Assembly (NCBI GenBank): GCA_049999725.1
Contig: JBNGIS010032224.1
Location: 1 to 64,000, forward strand
DNA: 64,000 nucleotides
Direction: 5' to 3'
Source of the DNA: Haplomitrium mnioides
Lineage: Eukaryota; Marchantiophyta; Haplomitriopsida; Calobryales
Under the pieces are notes generated by a model that worked only from the letters and a program-made list of their open reading frames with translations, was not told where the DNA came from and made no database searches. Every line of letters begins with the position of its first letter. The stretch's first letter is position 1. Positions 43,301-55,479 of the stretch are shown here, in pieces. A program made the translations under genes and the position numbers.

Positions 43301-44200
43301 AGATTCTTGAAGAAGTAGTTGGACATGAGTGGTGTTTCTTTGGAAACAAATACAATGGGTACAATGAAATTCCAATTGCATTCAAACATCAACTTGGAGA
43401 AAGTTCTTCAAAGCTTGGATGTGGCAAAAATATCGTTAAATCTAGAGAAACATATTTTTTGGATGATGACAAGGAGTGTTACTATGGCACATCATTTCAA
43501 AAGATAGGGTGGGTGTGGACTTGGAAAAGGTACTCAAGATTCAAGCTCTTCCTTTTCCATTCAATGTAACAAAATTGTGATCTTTCTTGGAAATGGTAAG
43601 GTACTATTGTCGCTTTATTTTGGACTTTTTGGCAAAAAAATGACCTTTAACTATTACTTGAAGAAAATAGTAGAGTACTCGTTGATTTTTAGTGATGAAA
43701 GTGCCAAAATGTCCTTTGATTGTTTGAAAAAAGTTGTGACAAGTGTGCCAATATTTTAAAAGCTGATATGGAGTAAGCCATTTCTCTTATTTATGGATGC
43801 TTTAAATGTAGCTCTTGAATGAACTTTAAGTCAAAAAGATGAGAAAGGACATGATTGTCCAATAGCATTTCCAAGTTAACAAATGGTAGTAGTCAAGAAG
43901 AACTATTTGGTAATAGAAAGATAAGGTTTGGGTGTGATCTTTGGCATCAAAAAGTTTAAACTATTTTTTGGGTGGGAAGTTTACAATTGTAATTGAGCAT
44001 AAAGTTTTGAAAAAAAATTTCAATAAGCTCATTGGTGAGGGAAGAATTGCAAGGTGGAAACGTTTGTTGGCTAAATTTGAATATAGTATTGAATAATGAC
44101 AAAGAAGTATGCACTTGAATGTCGATAAGTTATCAAAAGTCTTTACTGAGATTGGTCATGAAGCAATTGAGGAGGAGTTTCCCAATGAGAATATTTTCAA
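43301..44200 (+). pseudogene. Gypsy C reverse transcriptase and RNase H
   Basis: Starts late in RT (VAKISLNLEKHIFWMM, then the RT connection with IFSDESAKMSFDCLKKVVTS and FLLFMDALNVALE). RNase H block: DCPIAFPS.QMVVVKKNYLVIER, GVIFGIKKF. The palm domain with the YxDD site is missing, so a 5' deletion is likely. Frames shift at several points. Confidence 0.72.
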
Positions 44201-45530
44201 CATTATATTCTACACAAAAAGTGCATTAATATTTACAGCTACTTGTTGGAAGGAAGATACTTGAAGGCGATCAAGCAACGTAGTAAGGTTGCATTTTCTC
44301 GTAGTTTTCAATCTTGTTCTTTGGTTGAGAAAACCTTGTTTCACCAAGGCTCCAATGGTCTTCTTCAAATAGTTGTGAGCAAAAAAGAAAGCCAATATTT
44401 AATGAATGAGTTTCATGATAGAGCGTGTGGTAGCCACTTTACGGAGAAAGGAATGGCATACAAGATTTTGGATGGAGGCCACCGTCGGTAAGGTATGTTT
44501 AAAGATTGTTTGGAGTTTTGCAAAACATTTGATGTGTGTCAAACATTTGCGAAAAAAACTATTTGTGCTTCTCCTTTGCAACAAGTTGTAGTTTGGGTCT
44601 TTTTGAAAAATGGAGAGTTGGTGTTGTTTGTCTATTGACTCCAACTCAAAGAGGGAACTTGTATGTGGTGGTAGCAATGGATTACTTAAGCAAATGGGTA
44701 GGGCTTGTCCTATCAAAAAAGCTACATAAGAGAGAGTGGAGAGATTTCTATTTGAGCAAATCATCACAAGGTTTGGTTGCCCATTAAAGATTGTGATAGA
44801 TAAAGGTTTGTTGTTCATGAGTGGTGCTACTCAAGCAATGTTGGATTGTTTTTCCATCAAGCAATGGATGATTACCTTGTACAAGTCAAATGCAAATAGA
44901 TTGGTGGAGTGGACTAACTTTACATTGTATTACATATTGGCAAAAGATGCAAATTTAGAGGGAGCCAAACATATATGGGATAACAGGTTATATGAAATCC
45001 TTTGAGGGGATCATACAATTTGGAAGGCTTCAACAAGGTACACATCGTATTTGCTCACTTATGGTTTAGAATCTATCTTGACTATTGAGTTTGATCTTCC
45101 TACATTTAGAACTACAAGTGTGGAGAAGCATAAAGAAAAGAAATTTGGAAATTACTACATTAACTCATAGTCGACAATGATGGAGCTAGATGAAGCACCA
45201 TTGATAGCTGAAATCAATATCTACAAAGCAAAAGCCTAGCAAATAAGAGTTATGACAAGAGCTTTGAGAAGAGAAGAATGTGGTGTTTCAACAAGGAGAT
45301 TGGGTGATGCTATTTGATTTGATCCACTACAAGAGAAAGCAAAAGAGGTTCTCACCAAGGTATTTTGGATAATTTTTTGTGCAAAAAATGTATTCTAATT
45401 GCACTTATGATTAGTCTGAGCTAGCAAGAAGACACTATGATCGTGTGAACTATGACAAGATGAAGCCAATTTTTGCACGTAATGAATAAGTCACACTGCT
45501 CGAAAAATGAAACCTTATATGTAGGTAAGA
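44201..45530 (+). pseudogene. Gypsy C integrase
   Basis: Zinc region: NEFHDRACGSHFTEKGMAYKIL and CKTFDVCQTF. Core: MDYLSKWVGLV, IITRFGCPLKIVIDKG (second Asp), and KSNANRLVEWTNFTL corresponding to the YYPQANGLVESTN block, so the Glu position is still Glu. Extends weakly to about 45480. Frame changes between 44490, 44736 and 45005. Confidence 0.8.
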
Positions 45531-45635
45531 TATTAGGGCATAAGATGGTTATGATAGAAATGTGACATTTTTGGACTACTTTCGTTCAGTTGGAGGTGTT
45601 GTGATGAAGTATGGAGAAGGCTTAGAAGTCATTAG

Positions 45636-46657
45636 TGGAAAATTGGATTTGATAGGTTTTCTTAAATACGTGTACATTTGAGTATAGAGGCATTTATGTT
45701 TTTACTATAAGTTTATAGAAATTGATATTTTATAAGAGCATAATGTTTTACCAAGGTTACTAGTGAAATTTACAAAAGTGAAATATCTCTTGTAAATCGA
45801 GAGTTATACCTAATCAAAGTTTCAATAGTACTTTGCAAAAAGTCAAAATAGAGAGTATTCAAAGAGTAGAATATAAAAATATTATTATGTGCATAAAAAG
45901 TTTATTTTACAAGTTTTCCAACAAGGTATAGTACAGGAAATTTGAATAAGCATTACAGAGTTTATAGAGATTCTTCTGGAATAGACTAAAAGAGCAAAAA
46001 AGTTACATTATTGTTTGACTTTTTATACGAGTGAATCTCAAAGTATCATCTTAGGAATTTTTTCTAGGGAAAATTGCAAGGTAGTAGAGAATCGAATCAA
46101 TTTTTGAGATTCTCTACAAGAGAAGCTCCAAGTGAGAAGCTTCTTTAGGAGGATCTTTAGGATTTGATATTTAGAAGAGATAATTACCATGGATTCTTTA
46201 TCTAAGGTGATAGAATATTTAGTTTTGCTTTAAGTAATTATAAAGACTAGTATATAATGAGGAGGAGGAGGAGAAGGAGGAGAGAGCAAAAGACACTTGA
46301 CATTTGACACTTAAGACTTGAGACTTAGAAGTGGTAATCTCATTATTGGATAGACCATTGAAGAAGTGCTTGGAGAAACTACTTTGAACACTAATTAAAG
46401 GCAAGCACTTGAGGAGGGATTTTCCATAGAGTGAGGAGTGTGTTGAGAGTTAGAAAGATGAGAGTAATACAATTTTGTGTGAAGGCATTGGGAGTAAAGA
46501 GTTGAGATATTCAACAATATTTTGTGTAGAGTACTTGCACTTTGTAGAATTTATTGTGTGTTGATGAGTGTAGCAACACTTCAACCCACCTCTCATCTTC
46601 AATATGCACTCAACATCAAAGTTACATGAGGAGAAACCAATAAAGCCTCTAGCTTCA
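45636..46657 (+). repeat. 3' LTR of gypsy C
   Basis: 1022-bp partner of 40738-41779. Starts tggaaaattggatttgat and ends cctctagcttca. Confidence 0.8.
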
Positions 46658-46779
46658 AAGTACGACAAGTCAAAAGCAGAGATGGAAGTTGAACTCTAGA
46701 TCACAAAGTTACATTCACAGAACTACCTCAATTTGTTGTATGTTTCTAGGTAGGCATGGGCTCAATAGAGCAAAAAAGT

Positions 46780-48016
46780 AGAGGCATGAGGTATTTGTGG
46801 AGCACCCAACAATTGTGGTTGAAGAGGAAGTACCAAGGAGAGTTGTTGGGCTAGCTAGGGCACCATTGTTTGGCTGGGTTGAGGTTGGTAGTAAGTAATG
46901 TGTGGCAGTGGCGGAGCATAGTCAGTAGTAGAATGCTAAGGCTATTGTTGTTGAGACTAAAATTTTTGTTTTGGTTGATATATGGACGGTTGTTGATAAT
47001 TTTGGGACTCAGCCTCTTGGAATTGTTGAGATTGCTGGAACTTTCAAGTTCTATTGTGGATAGCATGGTTGTTGTTGTTGTTGAGATTGACCTTGGTATC
47101 TATTGTTAGATTGCTGATACATAGAAATGGGGAAATTTTCACAAGATTTTTGCATTTTTAGGTTGGGTCTGTCTCGAGAAATATGATCTAGGATGTGAAA
47201 ATTATAGCAAATATGCCCCATACAAGGTAGAGGTGGAGCAAAAAGAGCATTCCCACCATGTTGTGTGGCAACCTATGGATAGCTTTGCTGTTGATAAGGG
47301 TTGAGTTGCACATGTGAGGAGGGATAATAAGCAAATTAAGGGACCTGATCTTGTGCTATGGGTTGTTGATGAGGAGTGAGTAGACCAATAGCAGCATGAG
47401 GAAGGTTAACAATTGCCAAATTTTTTGTTGCATTATATTTGACCTCAAAAACTTGGAAGTGCCTCCAAATGGGACACATCATTGTGTCATGGTCTGATGA
47501 AAGGTAGAGATCACATTAAGTAATAGTAGGAGAAGCCTCCAAAGAAGAATGATGTTGGTTGCAATGAGCGCACCAAACACTTGTGGTCTGAGAGTTGACA
47601 CTAGGATCTGCTCTGGATAGACCATCTAAATTTTCATGTTGGATATTTGGTCACAAAGGTGGTGTGAACACATCATGATTCAGAGTATTGAAAGATTTTC
47701 TATACCTTTTCATAAACTGTATTCAAACCAAGAATAAAAACCATTGACTGAACTTGAAAATCTCCCCCAACAACATGGAGACCTATAGAATCACCATAAT
47801 CTAAAACAAAACTATAGACTTCAATGAAGTGCACAATATAGCCATTACCATGTGAAGTCAACACAAAATATCATACCATTCACGCTCATCATGTATAGCA
47901 ATAATAGGCTACCACAACTCCCTACTAATATCAAAAGTTCTTGACAACACGTTTTGATTATAATCTTTGGGCTGAGTTTGTGCCACTCTCTAGAGGTAGT
48001 TGGAAAACTCAGCCAT
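46780..48016 (-). pseudogene. Degenerate gag of an unassigned retroelement
   Basis: Minus-strand gag-like relic. ATG at 48014-48016 gives MAEFSNYL, followed by AQTQPKDYNQNVLSRTFDIS. Further down there is a Gln-rich segment (YQGQSQQQQQ) after CYNFHILDHISRDRPNL, which looks like a zinc knuckle whose Cys residues have mutated. Many stops. The pol part that would follow is replaced by the gypsy C LTR. Confidence 0.5.
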
Positions 48017-50520
48017 GATGATGCCTTGCACTCTATTGAGAACTTCCTCTCTTATTCAAACTCAATAGATAACACAAAAAATAGAAATGAGATATAGTAG
48101 AATTTTACCAGCATCTATTGTAGGAAGGGATGAGAACCTTTTTCCTTGGGCTGGTCGCATTTTTTTGGATCCCATGTTTTTTTTGCAGCCTACAAACAAA
48201 TCACACATATCCAACCATGGCTTGATCTATTTTTTTGTTGTGAAGGTGATCAGCTTTTCTTTGGCCATGTCTTGCAACAAATTACAAACATAAACTAATT
48301 GACACTTATCCCTCCTTCTTATTGCCCTAGCTAGATGTAGTATAGAGCAAGGCCTCAAATTGTTGCCTCTCATAACAAAACAAAATTCACTGCACCCTTC
48401 TATCAAATCAGATGTGTTTGCATTCCCAAAGCATAGTGTCCCTTCAACTATACATGGTTGATTGGTTCATCTTAAAATAGAGGATTGAGCCACTCATGTC
48501 ATATCTAGTTCTGCACAATGTCATTTGAATTTGGGATGCCTACTTTGCTTTCCACCGTGTTTCTTCTATCTAGTTCTTTTTTATGCTTCAAATATTCCCC
48601 ATTGTATGATTTTTTGTATATAGCTGCTCCATAGGTAAGAATTGAAAATGCTCTAGCCTACATTCCCTTGGTTATGGAGTCCTTGAGCCATGTGGTTCTC
48701 CCTATAGAACATGAAACAATGTTTCATGTCTTTTACCATCTCTCAAATTTTCAATTGGTGCTACATTGAGATCCAAAAATCATCATCATAGAATTGGTCC
48801 TTATTTTGCACTCTCATGATAAGCATATTTTGCAATCTCTAGCTTATTACAAGTATATGGATTTCTTCATGCAAAGTTGGCTGAAGTATCTTCTAATAGA
48901 ATTCCCATACGCTAGCTCAAAGGGGCATACTTGCGCTACCTCTTCTCATCAAAATGTTGTCTCACATGATCTACCTCCTCCATACACCTACTCAGCTATC
49001 ATCTAACATAAACCATGCAATTGCATCTTACAAAATATACAACCCTCAAACATACTAGGCATGGCTTCTATTATAGACCTTATTGTTGAACTCATATGGC
49101 CTATCTACTAGAAACATATGCCACTATTTCTCATATTGCTGCAATTTTTAGGCACTCAATTGCTTATTTTGGTTGTTGATTCAATCCAACAACTAGTCTG
49201 GTGCTTCTTTGATCCAACAAATTCATTCTTTCCATCTGGTGCAACTCTTGAATTGTTATATTAAAGATCTAAGATACATTTGATCGGGCTATGAAAAATC
49301 CCTATTGTATACTACCACAAGTGGTGGTGAACCATAACTAATTAATCCACTAATTTGTTTTCAATTGAGCCCCCTCCCTCTCCTTCAATATCCCTTTTTG
49401 TTCCATTGCTCTAGTAAAGGGATGGCATGCTACTCCTTCTTGAATGACTTAGAGAAGATTTCCTTGCTCACCAATTCAAGCTCTACCTACCAATTTACTC
49501 TCTTAGGAGAGCAGATTGCATCAATGCCATGATGCACTCACCAAACTCACTTCGTGTTCTACTTGAGCATGTATATTGCCCTCCACTATTAAAACAAAAT
49601 GTCACCTCCTCATACTACTTGCAAAGTGCTTCTAGCTCATGATCTACTTGCTGCTCACAACATGTCTATTGATTGAACATGAAGTGTGCACTACCTACTC
49701 TCTCTTTGGATTTCTCGGCAAAGGATTTCCCCCTCTAGTGCCTCCATTTTGAAGGGCTTGTTCTTCTCTGTTCTAATCCACCATGAATGTTGCCTATTCG
49801 ATCAAAGGCTTGCATTGCATACTCACACAAAACTCACATTCCATCTTGCTTAATAGAAAATCTGCTAAATTGAAAACCTGTAGAATACAACAATGGATGA
49901 TCTCCCATGTGCCTTGTGCAATGAAAAGCATGCAACATAATGGATAAAACTGCCAGATAAAAGCATGGTTCTATCCTCTACTCAAATTTCTAAGAAGCCC
50001 ATTTGATATCTCCATCAACCCACACCCTCAATAGCTCACAATGCGCATGCTCAAATGACATGATGTCACTACCCTTCTCTACAAAAAATATCTTGCTTCA
50101 TGCCCATGATCTTTTCTCCCTGATTTCTGGAAGAATCCCTAGAAGTTGTATACCAAAATGTGATGAAGAGCTAGCATGCAATTGAGTTTTCATAGTTTTT
50201 CTATTGATGAGACCTTACTCCACCATTTTTGTAATTGCAAGCAACAAAATCATTCCATGCATTCTCTTCATTGAATTTCAGCTTACCCAATGAATGTCTT
50301 CTCTTCTGCAAAGAAAACCCTTACATTTTCTTTCAAAGAGCTCTACATCAACAACAAGCTCATATTGAAGAGGAAAAAGTAGATAGAAAAGGAACACTAA
50401 AGAGAAGAGAAAAGCTGCCAAGGCCAATCACCTCTTTTAGTAATAGAACTGTGTTGAAAACATTTCCCTCCCAAGAATAAGCCACTTGCAGCCACTAAAT
50501 GCAACAAGTAAGTAAGATAA
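48017..50520. other. No identifiable gene
   Basis: 2.5 kb of AT-rich, pyrimidine-biased sequence. Open frames are at most 81 codons and none shows a motif I know. No terminal repeats or arrays were found. It may be very old transposon sequence. Confidence 0.5.
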
Positions 50521-50591
50521 GAAGATATGAATTATCTAATATGAAGGAGTCAAGGGTTTTCTCCTTCTACTATTCTTTCCAAAAAATTTTG
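50521..50591 (+). pseudogene. X2 gene A exon 2, 3' end
   Basis: Aligns with the end of X1 exon 2 (shared pattern aaggagtc.a.g....tc.tc.tt.tacta) and ends ttttg/gtaagttgc with a canonical donor. The left limit is where similarity to X1 fades. Confidence 0.5.
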
Positions 50592-50649
50592 GTAAGTTGC
50601 TTATTCTATTTGAAATAATTAAATTGTTTGATTTTAGGTTGATTTTAGT

Positions 50650-51070
50650 TAACTTCATTTGAGTCTATAGGCGCATTGACTTGCGAGTCCATGCGCACAT
50701 GGACATGAGCACTCTTGCACCAACATATTCTTGAATCTATGTGTGTATGGACTCTCAAGTCTATGCACACAAGAACTCTCATGACATTGCACATAGGGAT
50801 TGTCAAGTCCATGCTTGCATGAACTTGAAAGTCCCAATGCCTAAGAACATAAGAGATCATACACACATAGATCTAAAAGTCTATGGGCTCGTGGACTCGT
50901 GAGTTTATGGGCACATGGACTCTCAATATGCAAAAACCTACAAGTCCATGTATGCATAAACAAATGAGTCCACACACCCTTGGACACTCGAGTTCATATG
51001 TGCATGGACTTGAGTTTCTATATATGCATGAAATTGAGTGCCTTTATGCAACTGGGTTCTCAAGTCCTTG
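50650..51070. repeat. 24-bp palindromic-repeat array in X2 gene A intron 2
   Basis: About 17 contiguous units with 24-bp steps (gtctatagg at 50665, gtccatgcg at 50689 and so on). The best units are gagtccatgcgcacatggaca and aagtccatgcttgcatgaact. It occupies the same intron as the array at 33480-33775 in X1. Confidence 0.92.
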
Positions 51071-51139
51071 CTTTTTTATTTAACTCTCTGCTATATTTGA
51101 GAGTTGTTTTTTATTCCAATGTGTTTTTGTTTTCCAAAG

Positions 51140-51720
51140 ATGATGAAACATAAAAATATCAACTTGCAAAGAAGTTGGCTGTTACTACAAAAGGTAGAAA
51201 AATGATCGAGGTCGCCAAAGAGGCAACCAAAGAGCAAGACCAAGCTCCAAACTTGGTCTCGTATCCTCCAACTTTTCTACTCCACTGCCAAAATGCAAGA
51301 CAGTGGAAAGTCAAGTAGTAGCGTGGAACAAATGGCCCTAGTTTAAAGAGAGCTATGGATATAAAAGAGGTTGATTTGCTATCCTTTGAAGATGGACTCA
51401 ATGTGGTCTACTACCAAGTCTATGGAAAGTCCAGTGAGTGACAATTAAAGAAGTTCATTAAACCTTGAGGTTCATTGAACCGAGAGATTTCACCTTAGTA
51501 ATTGCCAACATTTTTCATGGTTGCAACCTAAGGCTTAAGAAATGAAATTATGATGATTTATAGCCTTTTTCAAAGGATAATACTTTTTATATGGTGTTAT
51601 CATTTGCACTTGTTACTACATCCTAATCTTGGTCTTTGTAAATGTCCATTGTTGTCAATAGTTCAACATTGTAGAGGATGTGCTTTTGGAGATCTACTAC
51701 ACAATTGATCGCGACATTTG
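51140..51720 (+). pseudogene. X2 gene A exon 3
   Basis: Acceptor gttttccaaag at 51129-51139 and donor gcgacatttg/gtgagt at 51720. Encodes KLAVTTKGRKMIEVAKE, LVSYPPTFLLHCQNARQ, DLLSFEDGLNVVYYQVYG, then broken LKKFIKP and RDFTLVIANIFHGCNLRL equivalents. It is 129 bp longer than the X1 exon because of extra sequence around 51540-51660. Stops and shifts are present. No family recognised. Confidence 0.65.
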
Positions 51721-51794
51721 GTGAGTAGCTGGTGTCGTTTGCTTCTTTGTATTAAATTGGTTTGCTTAATTTTTTTGTCTGATTATTTTGATAG

Positions 51795-52466
51795 TATCAA
51801 AATATGGACTGAAGTAATATTCATTATTCATATGGTCATAAAATAACACTTGCTCACAAATATTGGATGGTGGGCTACTAGACAAAGAAGGTGAAGCAAA
51901 ACATGAAGACCTTCAAAATCCAATTAGATGAAGCCACTCATTCACCGCGCAAGATTGTACATTTTATATCTAATTGTCTTGCAAGTTTTTGCGAAGCTCA
52001 AACATCTAAGAGAAAATGATATTGTAAATGTTTTCTAGAAGCAAGCTCTTTATAAACTTTTTATTGATCATTTGTCCTTAGATCATGACTGGAATTTAGA
52101 CCTTCACTCTCGATCAAGCATGGGCATAGTATGTGCTTTGAAGTTGATGAGAAATTGTATTGATGTGGAGTATGATTAACAACAATCGATGTATATTCGA
52201 CAATGTGTTTTGATAATAGCTTCTTTGCCATATGATATAATTGAGTTGTGTATGTTTACCATTAGAAGCATGTTTCTCCTTGTACATCATGTGCATTGGG
52301 AGACTTAGTTAACATCTATGGGATTGGAAAGTATGGCTTTGAGTTATCAACAACTTTCAATGTTGAGGCTTCTAATTCTTTAGTAACAAAAGAGAACATA
52401 TGTCTTGAAGAAGACAAGATTAATGATGTAGCTAAAAAAGAATATATCTTTTTGAAATATAAATAA
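51795..52466 (+). pseudogene. X2 gene A exon 4
   Basis: Acceptor ttttgatag ends at 51794. The peptide includes TEVIFIIHMV (frame pieces), LFIDHLSLDHDWNLDLHS, GIVCALKLMRNCIDVEYD, IIASLPYDIIELC, and an acidic/basic tail EEDKINDVAKKEYIFLKYK ending at a TAA (52464-52466). It matches X1 exon 4 in order and spacing, ending at nearly the same point. Contains at least one stop after VEYD. Confidence 0.68.
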
Positions 52467-52479
52467 AGTGTTTATTTAT

Positions 52480-53075
52480 AAAACTTTGTTGAAGTCTATG
52501 TTAGCATAGATGCCCATCTTTGAATGAATGGGTTGTTAATAAAATAGAAGTTAATATGTAAGATGTTTGCATTGAAGTCCATGCACACATAAGCTTTGTT
52601 AATTTATTTTGATCTTATAAGTATTGAGATGAAATGTATCACCAAAAAAATCTATGTGCACATAGTCATCTTTGTTTGTTTTTTTCTTATAATCACATGC
52701 CTAAAAATTGTTAATGATGTGTGTCTATTCATCTTTGTCTATTTTTAATCTTATAATTATGTGCATGAAAATTATTAACAATGAAGTTTGTGTTTTTTTA
52801 GCAACATTGTTTGATGTTTATGTTTAGTATATATGTTTTGAAGATTTAGGTGGTGAATTTTGTACCAACATAGTTTATCTTAGTTTATTTTGATCTTGAA
52901 ATCATGTATGTGAAAATTATGAATGATTAAGTCATTGCTTGATTTTGATGTTTAAAGTATATATATAAGAGATGGAGTGATGTGCATATAGGAGCCTATG
53001 TTTGACTTTTATTTCAAGAGAGTATATTTTGAAAATATATGTACTCAAGTCCATATGTGCATTGGCATCTTTGCT
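52480..53075. repeat. Dispersed palindromic units, X2 3' flank
   Basis: Isolated units such as gaagtctatgttagcatagatg (52492), gaagtccatgcacacataagc (52575), tctatgtgcacatagtcatc (52650) and aagtccatatgtgcattggc (53047), 60-400 bp apart. Same motif and same position relative to gene A as the X1 array at 19130-19560, but sparser. Confidence 0.7.
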
Positions 53076-53414
53076 TCATTGAATGTAATCTTGCTAAATT
53101 TTGTATGTTTTTGATTAATTGTTGATCTTAGACATATCGCTATAAATTTTAAAAATATTTAAAAACAATATTTTAATGGATTTGGTATGCATTCTATCTA
53201 GTTGTGCTCATCTTTTTTATAGAAAAAACTTTAGAAGAACTTTTAATAAAAAAATTTCATATAATTTTCTTGATACAATGTGTATGTGAAATAAACAATT
53301 TGAATGCAAAAAAATATTTTTTTGCAATTAAAATCATAAATATCAAATTGGTGATTTTTTATGCCCAAATTTGAAAATCCAATTTTGTGAGTGCCAAATG
53401 AAACAAGTACTCAT

Positions 53415-53439
53415 TAGTGGTTCCTGGTTCAAAGTAATG
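53415..53439 (-). repeat. Right terminus of X2
   Basis: ggttcctggttcaaagtaatg. Read inward, CATTACTTTGAACCAGG. One transition from CACTA in the first five bases and the same TTTGAACCA core as X0. Confidence 0.65.
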
Positions 53440-55479
53440 ACTATTTAATGCTAAAGGTGATGTTGAATGCGTGCTTTTTGAACTTCTTTTTGATGTCAAC
53501 TCCTTGTTCACCACCACCATCATTGATCAATCTACTTCTAAATAGATCCTTTCTGATGTCTCTTTAGCTTCTTTTTGTTGCTCTAACAAGTGCTTTTGCC
53601 AACGACAATCTGCGATTGAGCCAAAATGAGTGGGGGAATTTATGATGTAGAGTCAATTCCTCCTCTGATCTTCCCAATCCCAATGGTCTATAATTTTTAC
53701 AACTGAAATAGAAATAGCATTGCAAAGGCCATTGAAACCCTTTGTCAACGTGACAGCTAAAACTTGACAATTGGATCAAATTGCAAATCGTGAAGTGAGG
53801 AAACCTACACAAAGATCTAGCTTTCAAATTTCATTGATTGCATTAAAAGAATGGGCAAGGGGGATGGGGGTGTGCATACAGTTCCATTAGTTGGCTAGAT
53901 TTGTAGAGTGTAAATTGGTCACAAGAAGGAAGAACCGAGAAGTGGAGTGAAAAATAATGACTTCCATCAAACTCTACTATGGGTTTAGTAGAAAACTTCA
54001 TGTTGTTGGCCACCTCTGCTTGAATACAGATCTCATTGCAAGCTGTTTTCTAGCATGATGCTATTATTGACCTTAGACTACACCCTCTACCACACTACAT
54101 ATACACTCATATATTAGCATTCCTACTTTGGTAAGCATTTGAAGTCCTATGAAACCATTGTAACTATCTTGAGTATAGCCGAATGTCCATGCATGCTCTA
54201 TCTCTCTTATAAATACATTTTTAGATACCTCTTGGCCCTATGTGACAAACTTGAGCTTGCTTATTACTCTTCATGGTGTGACATATAGGTGACTAATGTA
54301 GTGGTTTGTTCCTTGCATCCATCAGAGTAGTGACTAATAGCAGTGAGTCTAAAGCGGTATACTTTTTTTTAGATCTATAGGTTGAAGTTTGCATTCCACT
54401 GAGCAAAGAATTCCTAGTAGGCCATTACCTTTACAAAAAACACATCTAATGGTGATACATTTACTTTCCATTATTGTGAATGCATGGTGTTCAACTACTT
54501 TTTACAAACAACGTATGTAGTCTTGACTACTATCTACAGAGAAGTAGTTGATTATCCCTCTTAAGTAGCACTACTTCTTTGAGTAACATTGGTTTTTTTG
54601 TGGTTCTTGCAAGCAACAATGGTGTTCTGTCCATAGTGCTTTTTGCACTCGTTAGTGTAGTATACCTCAGTAGGATCACAAGAAGAGTAGTAGCTATATG
54701 TGCTCACTAGAGGCTAGATGTTGAAAGGTTGTTAGTTGACGTACGCAATGGTGGCGCTACTTCAAATTTAGACATGATTAAAAAATATTATAAAGTAAAG
54801 ATTTATTATTTTTCTTATGTGATGCAAACTATTTGATATTTAGTGTATATTCAATGGCAATTTATTTGGCCATCCAAAATGTCTATTTTCAATTTAGTCA
54901 TTTTTTGCACGTCCAAAATAATGATAGTCTTATCACACATCAATCATTAATTCTTCCACTTAGAAAACATTGATAAGTTGTATTTTTAGTCATTTGAACC
55001 ATACCTCAAATGACCAAACTGATCTCTTCAACATGATACGTGTCATTTTTTTATTACTCTTCAACATGACACATGTCATTCTTTTGTTGCATAGTCAAGT
55101 TAGTCATTCCAATTGTGTCCAAAATGACCAAATATTTCATCTCAAGTGATGCAACATGTGAATCCATCATTGGCTTACAATCAACGTCATTTGTTGTATT
55201 TTAAAAAATAACCAAATTTAACACCAATTGTGGTGCCATTTTTCAATCAATAGTTGGTGATGGTAACCATCAACAGTTGTGAATAGTGCATTTTATGCTA
55301 TTGTTGATGGTGTGTTTTGGTAGTTATTTTTAATGTGAAGTCATTACATAAATATTTACAACATTATATAAATATACTAAAACATCTCATTTCGTCTTTC
55401 TCCTCTCAATAATCACTCTCTCTATATATCAATGATTATGATCTATATCTTTTATCTCTCTCTATATAGATATAAAGGT
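53440..55479. other. No identifiable gene; AT-rich repeats and a hairpin
   Basis: One 87-codon minus-strand frame (53827-53564) without known motifs. 54980-55140 has repeated caacatgacacatgtcat phrases. 55238-55315 contains an inverted repeat (accatcaacagttgtgaatag versus ctattgttgatggt) around a 15-bp loop. 55380-55478 is a (CT)/(TA) simple repeat. Confidence 0.55.

Larger units (their letters stand above)
40738..46657 (+). mobile_element. Gypsy C: Ty3/gypsy element with about 1-kb LTRs
   Basis: Two direct repeats (40738-41779 and 45636-46657) flank plus-strand gypsy gag, RT, RNase H and integrase remnants in the expected order. The internal region is only 3.9 kb, so parts are deleted. The LTR borders are taken from where the similarity starts (gaaaa.ttagatttgat..) and stops (..cctctag.ttca). 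Neither a convincing primer-binding site nor a polypurine tract remains, and no target duplication was found, so this is an old copy. Confidence 0.78.
50521..53439 (+). mobile_element. X2: truncated second copy of the X element
   Basis: Carries, on the plus strand, the end of gene A exon 2, the intron 2 array, exons 3 and 4, downstream palindromic units, and a right terminus (..ggttcaaagtaatg, inward CATTACTTTGAACC). Gene order and splice sites match X1 read in reverse. Everything upstream of exon 2 (exon 1, gene B and the other terminus) is missing, so the copy is truncated at about 50521. It has no copia insertion in intron 3, whose full 74-bp form is therefore visible. Confidence 0.72.

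Noticed and set aside
46870-47109. Hydrophobic plus-strand peptide (Leu-rich)
   Set aside because: It is the antisense of a Gln/Asn-rich gag-like stretch on the minus strand.
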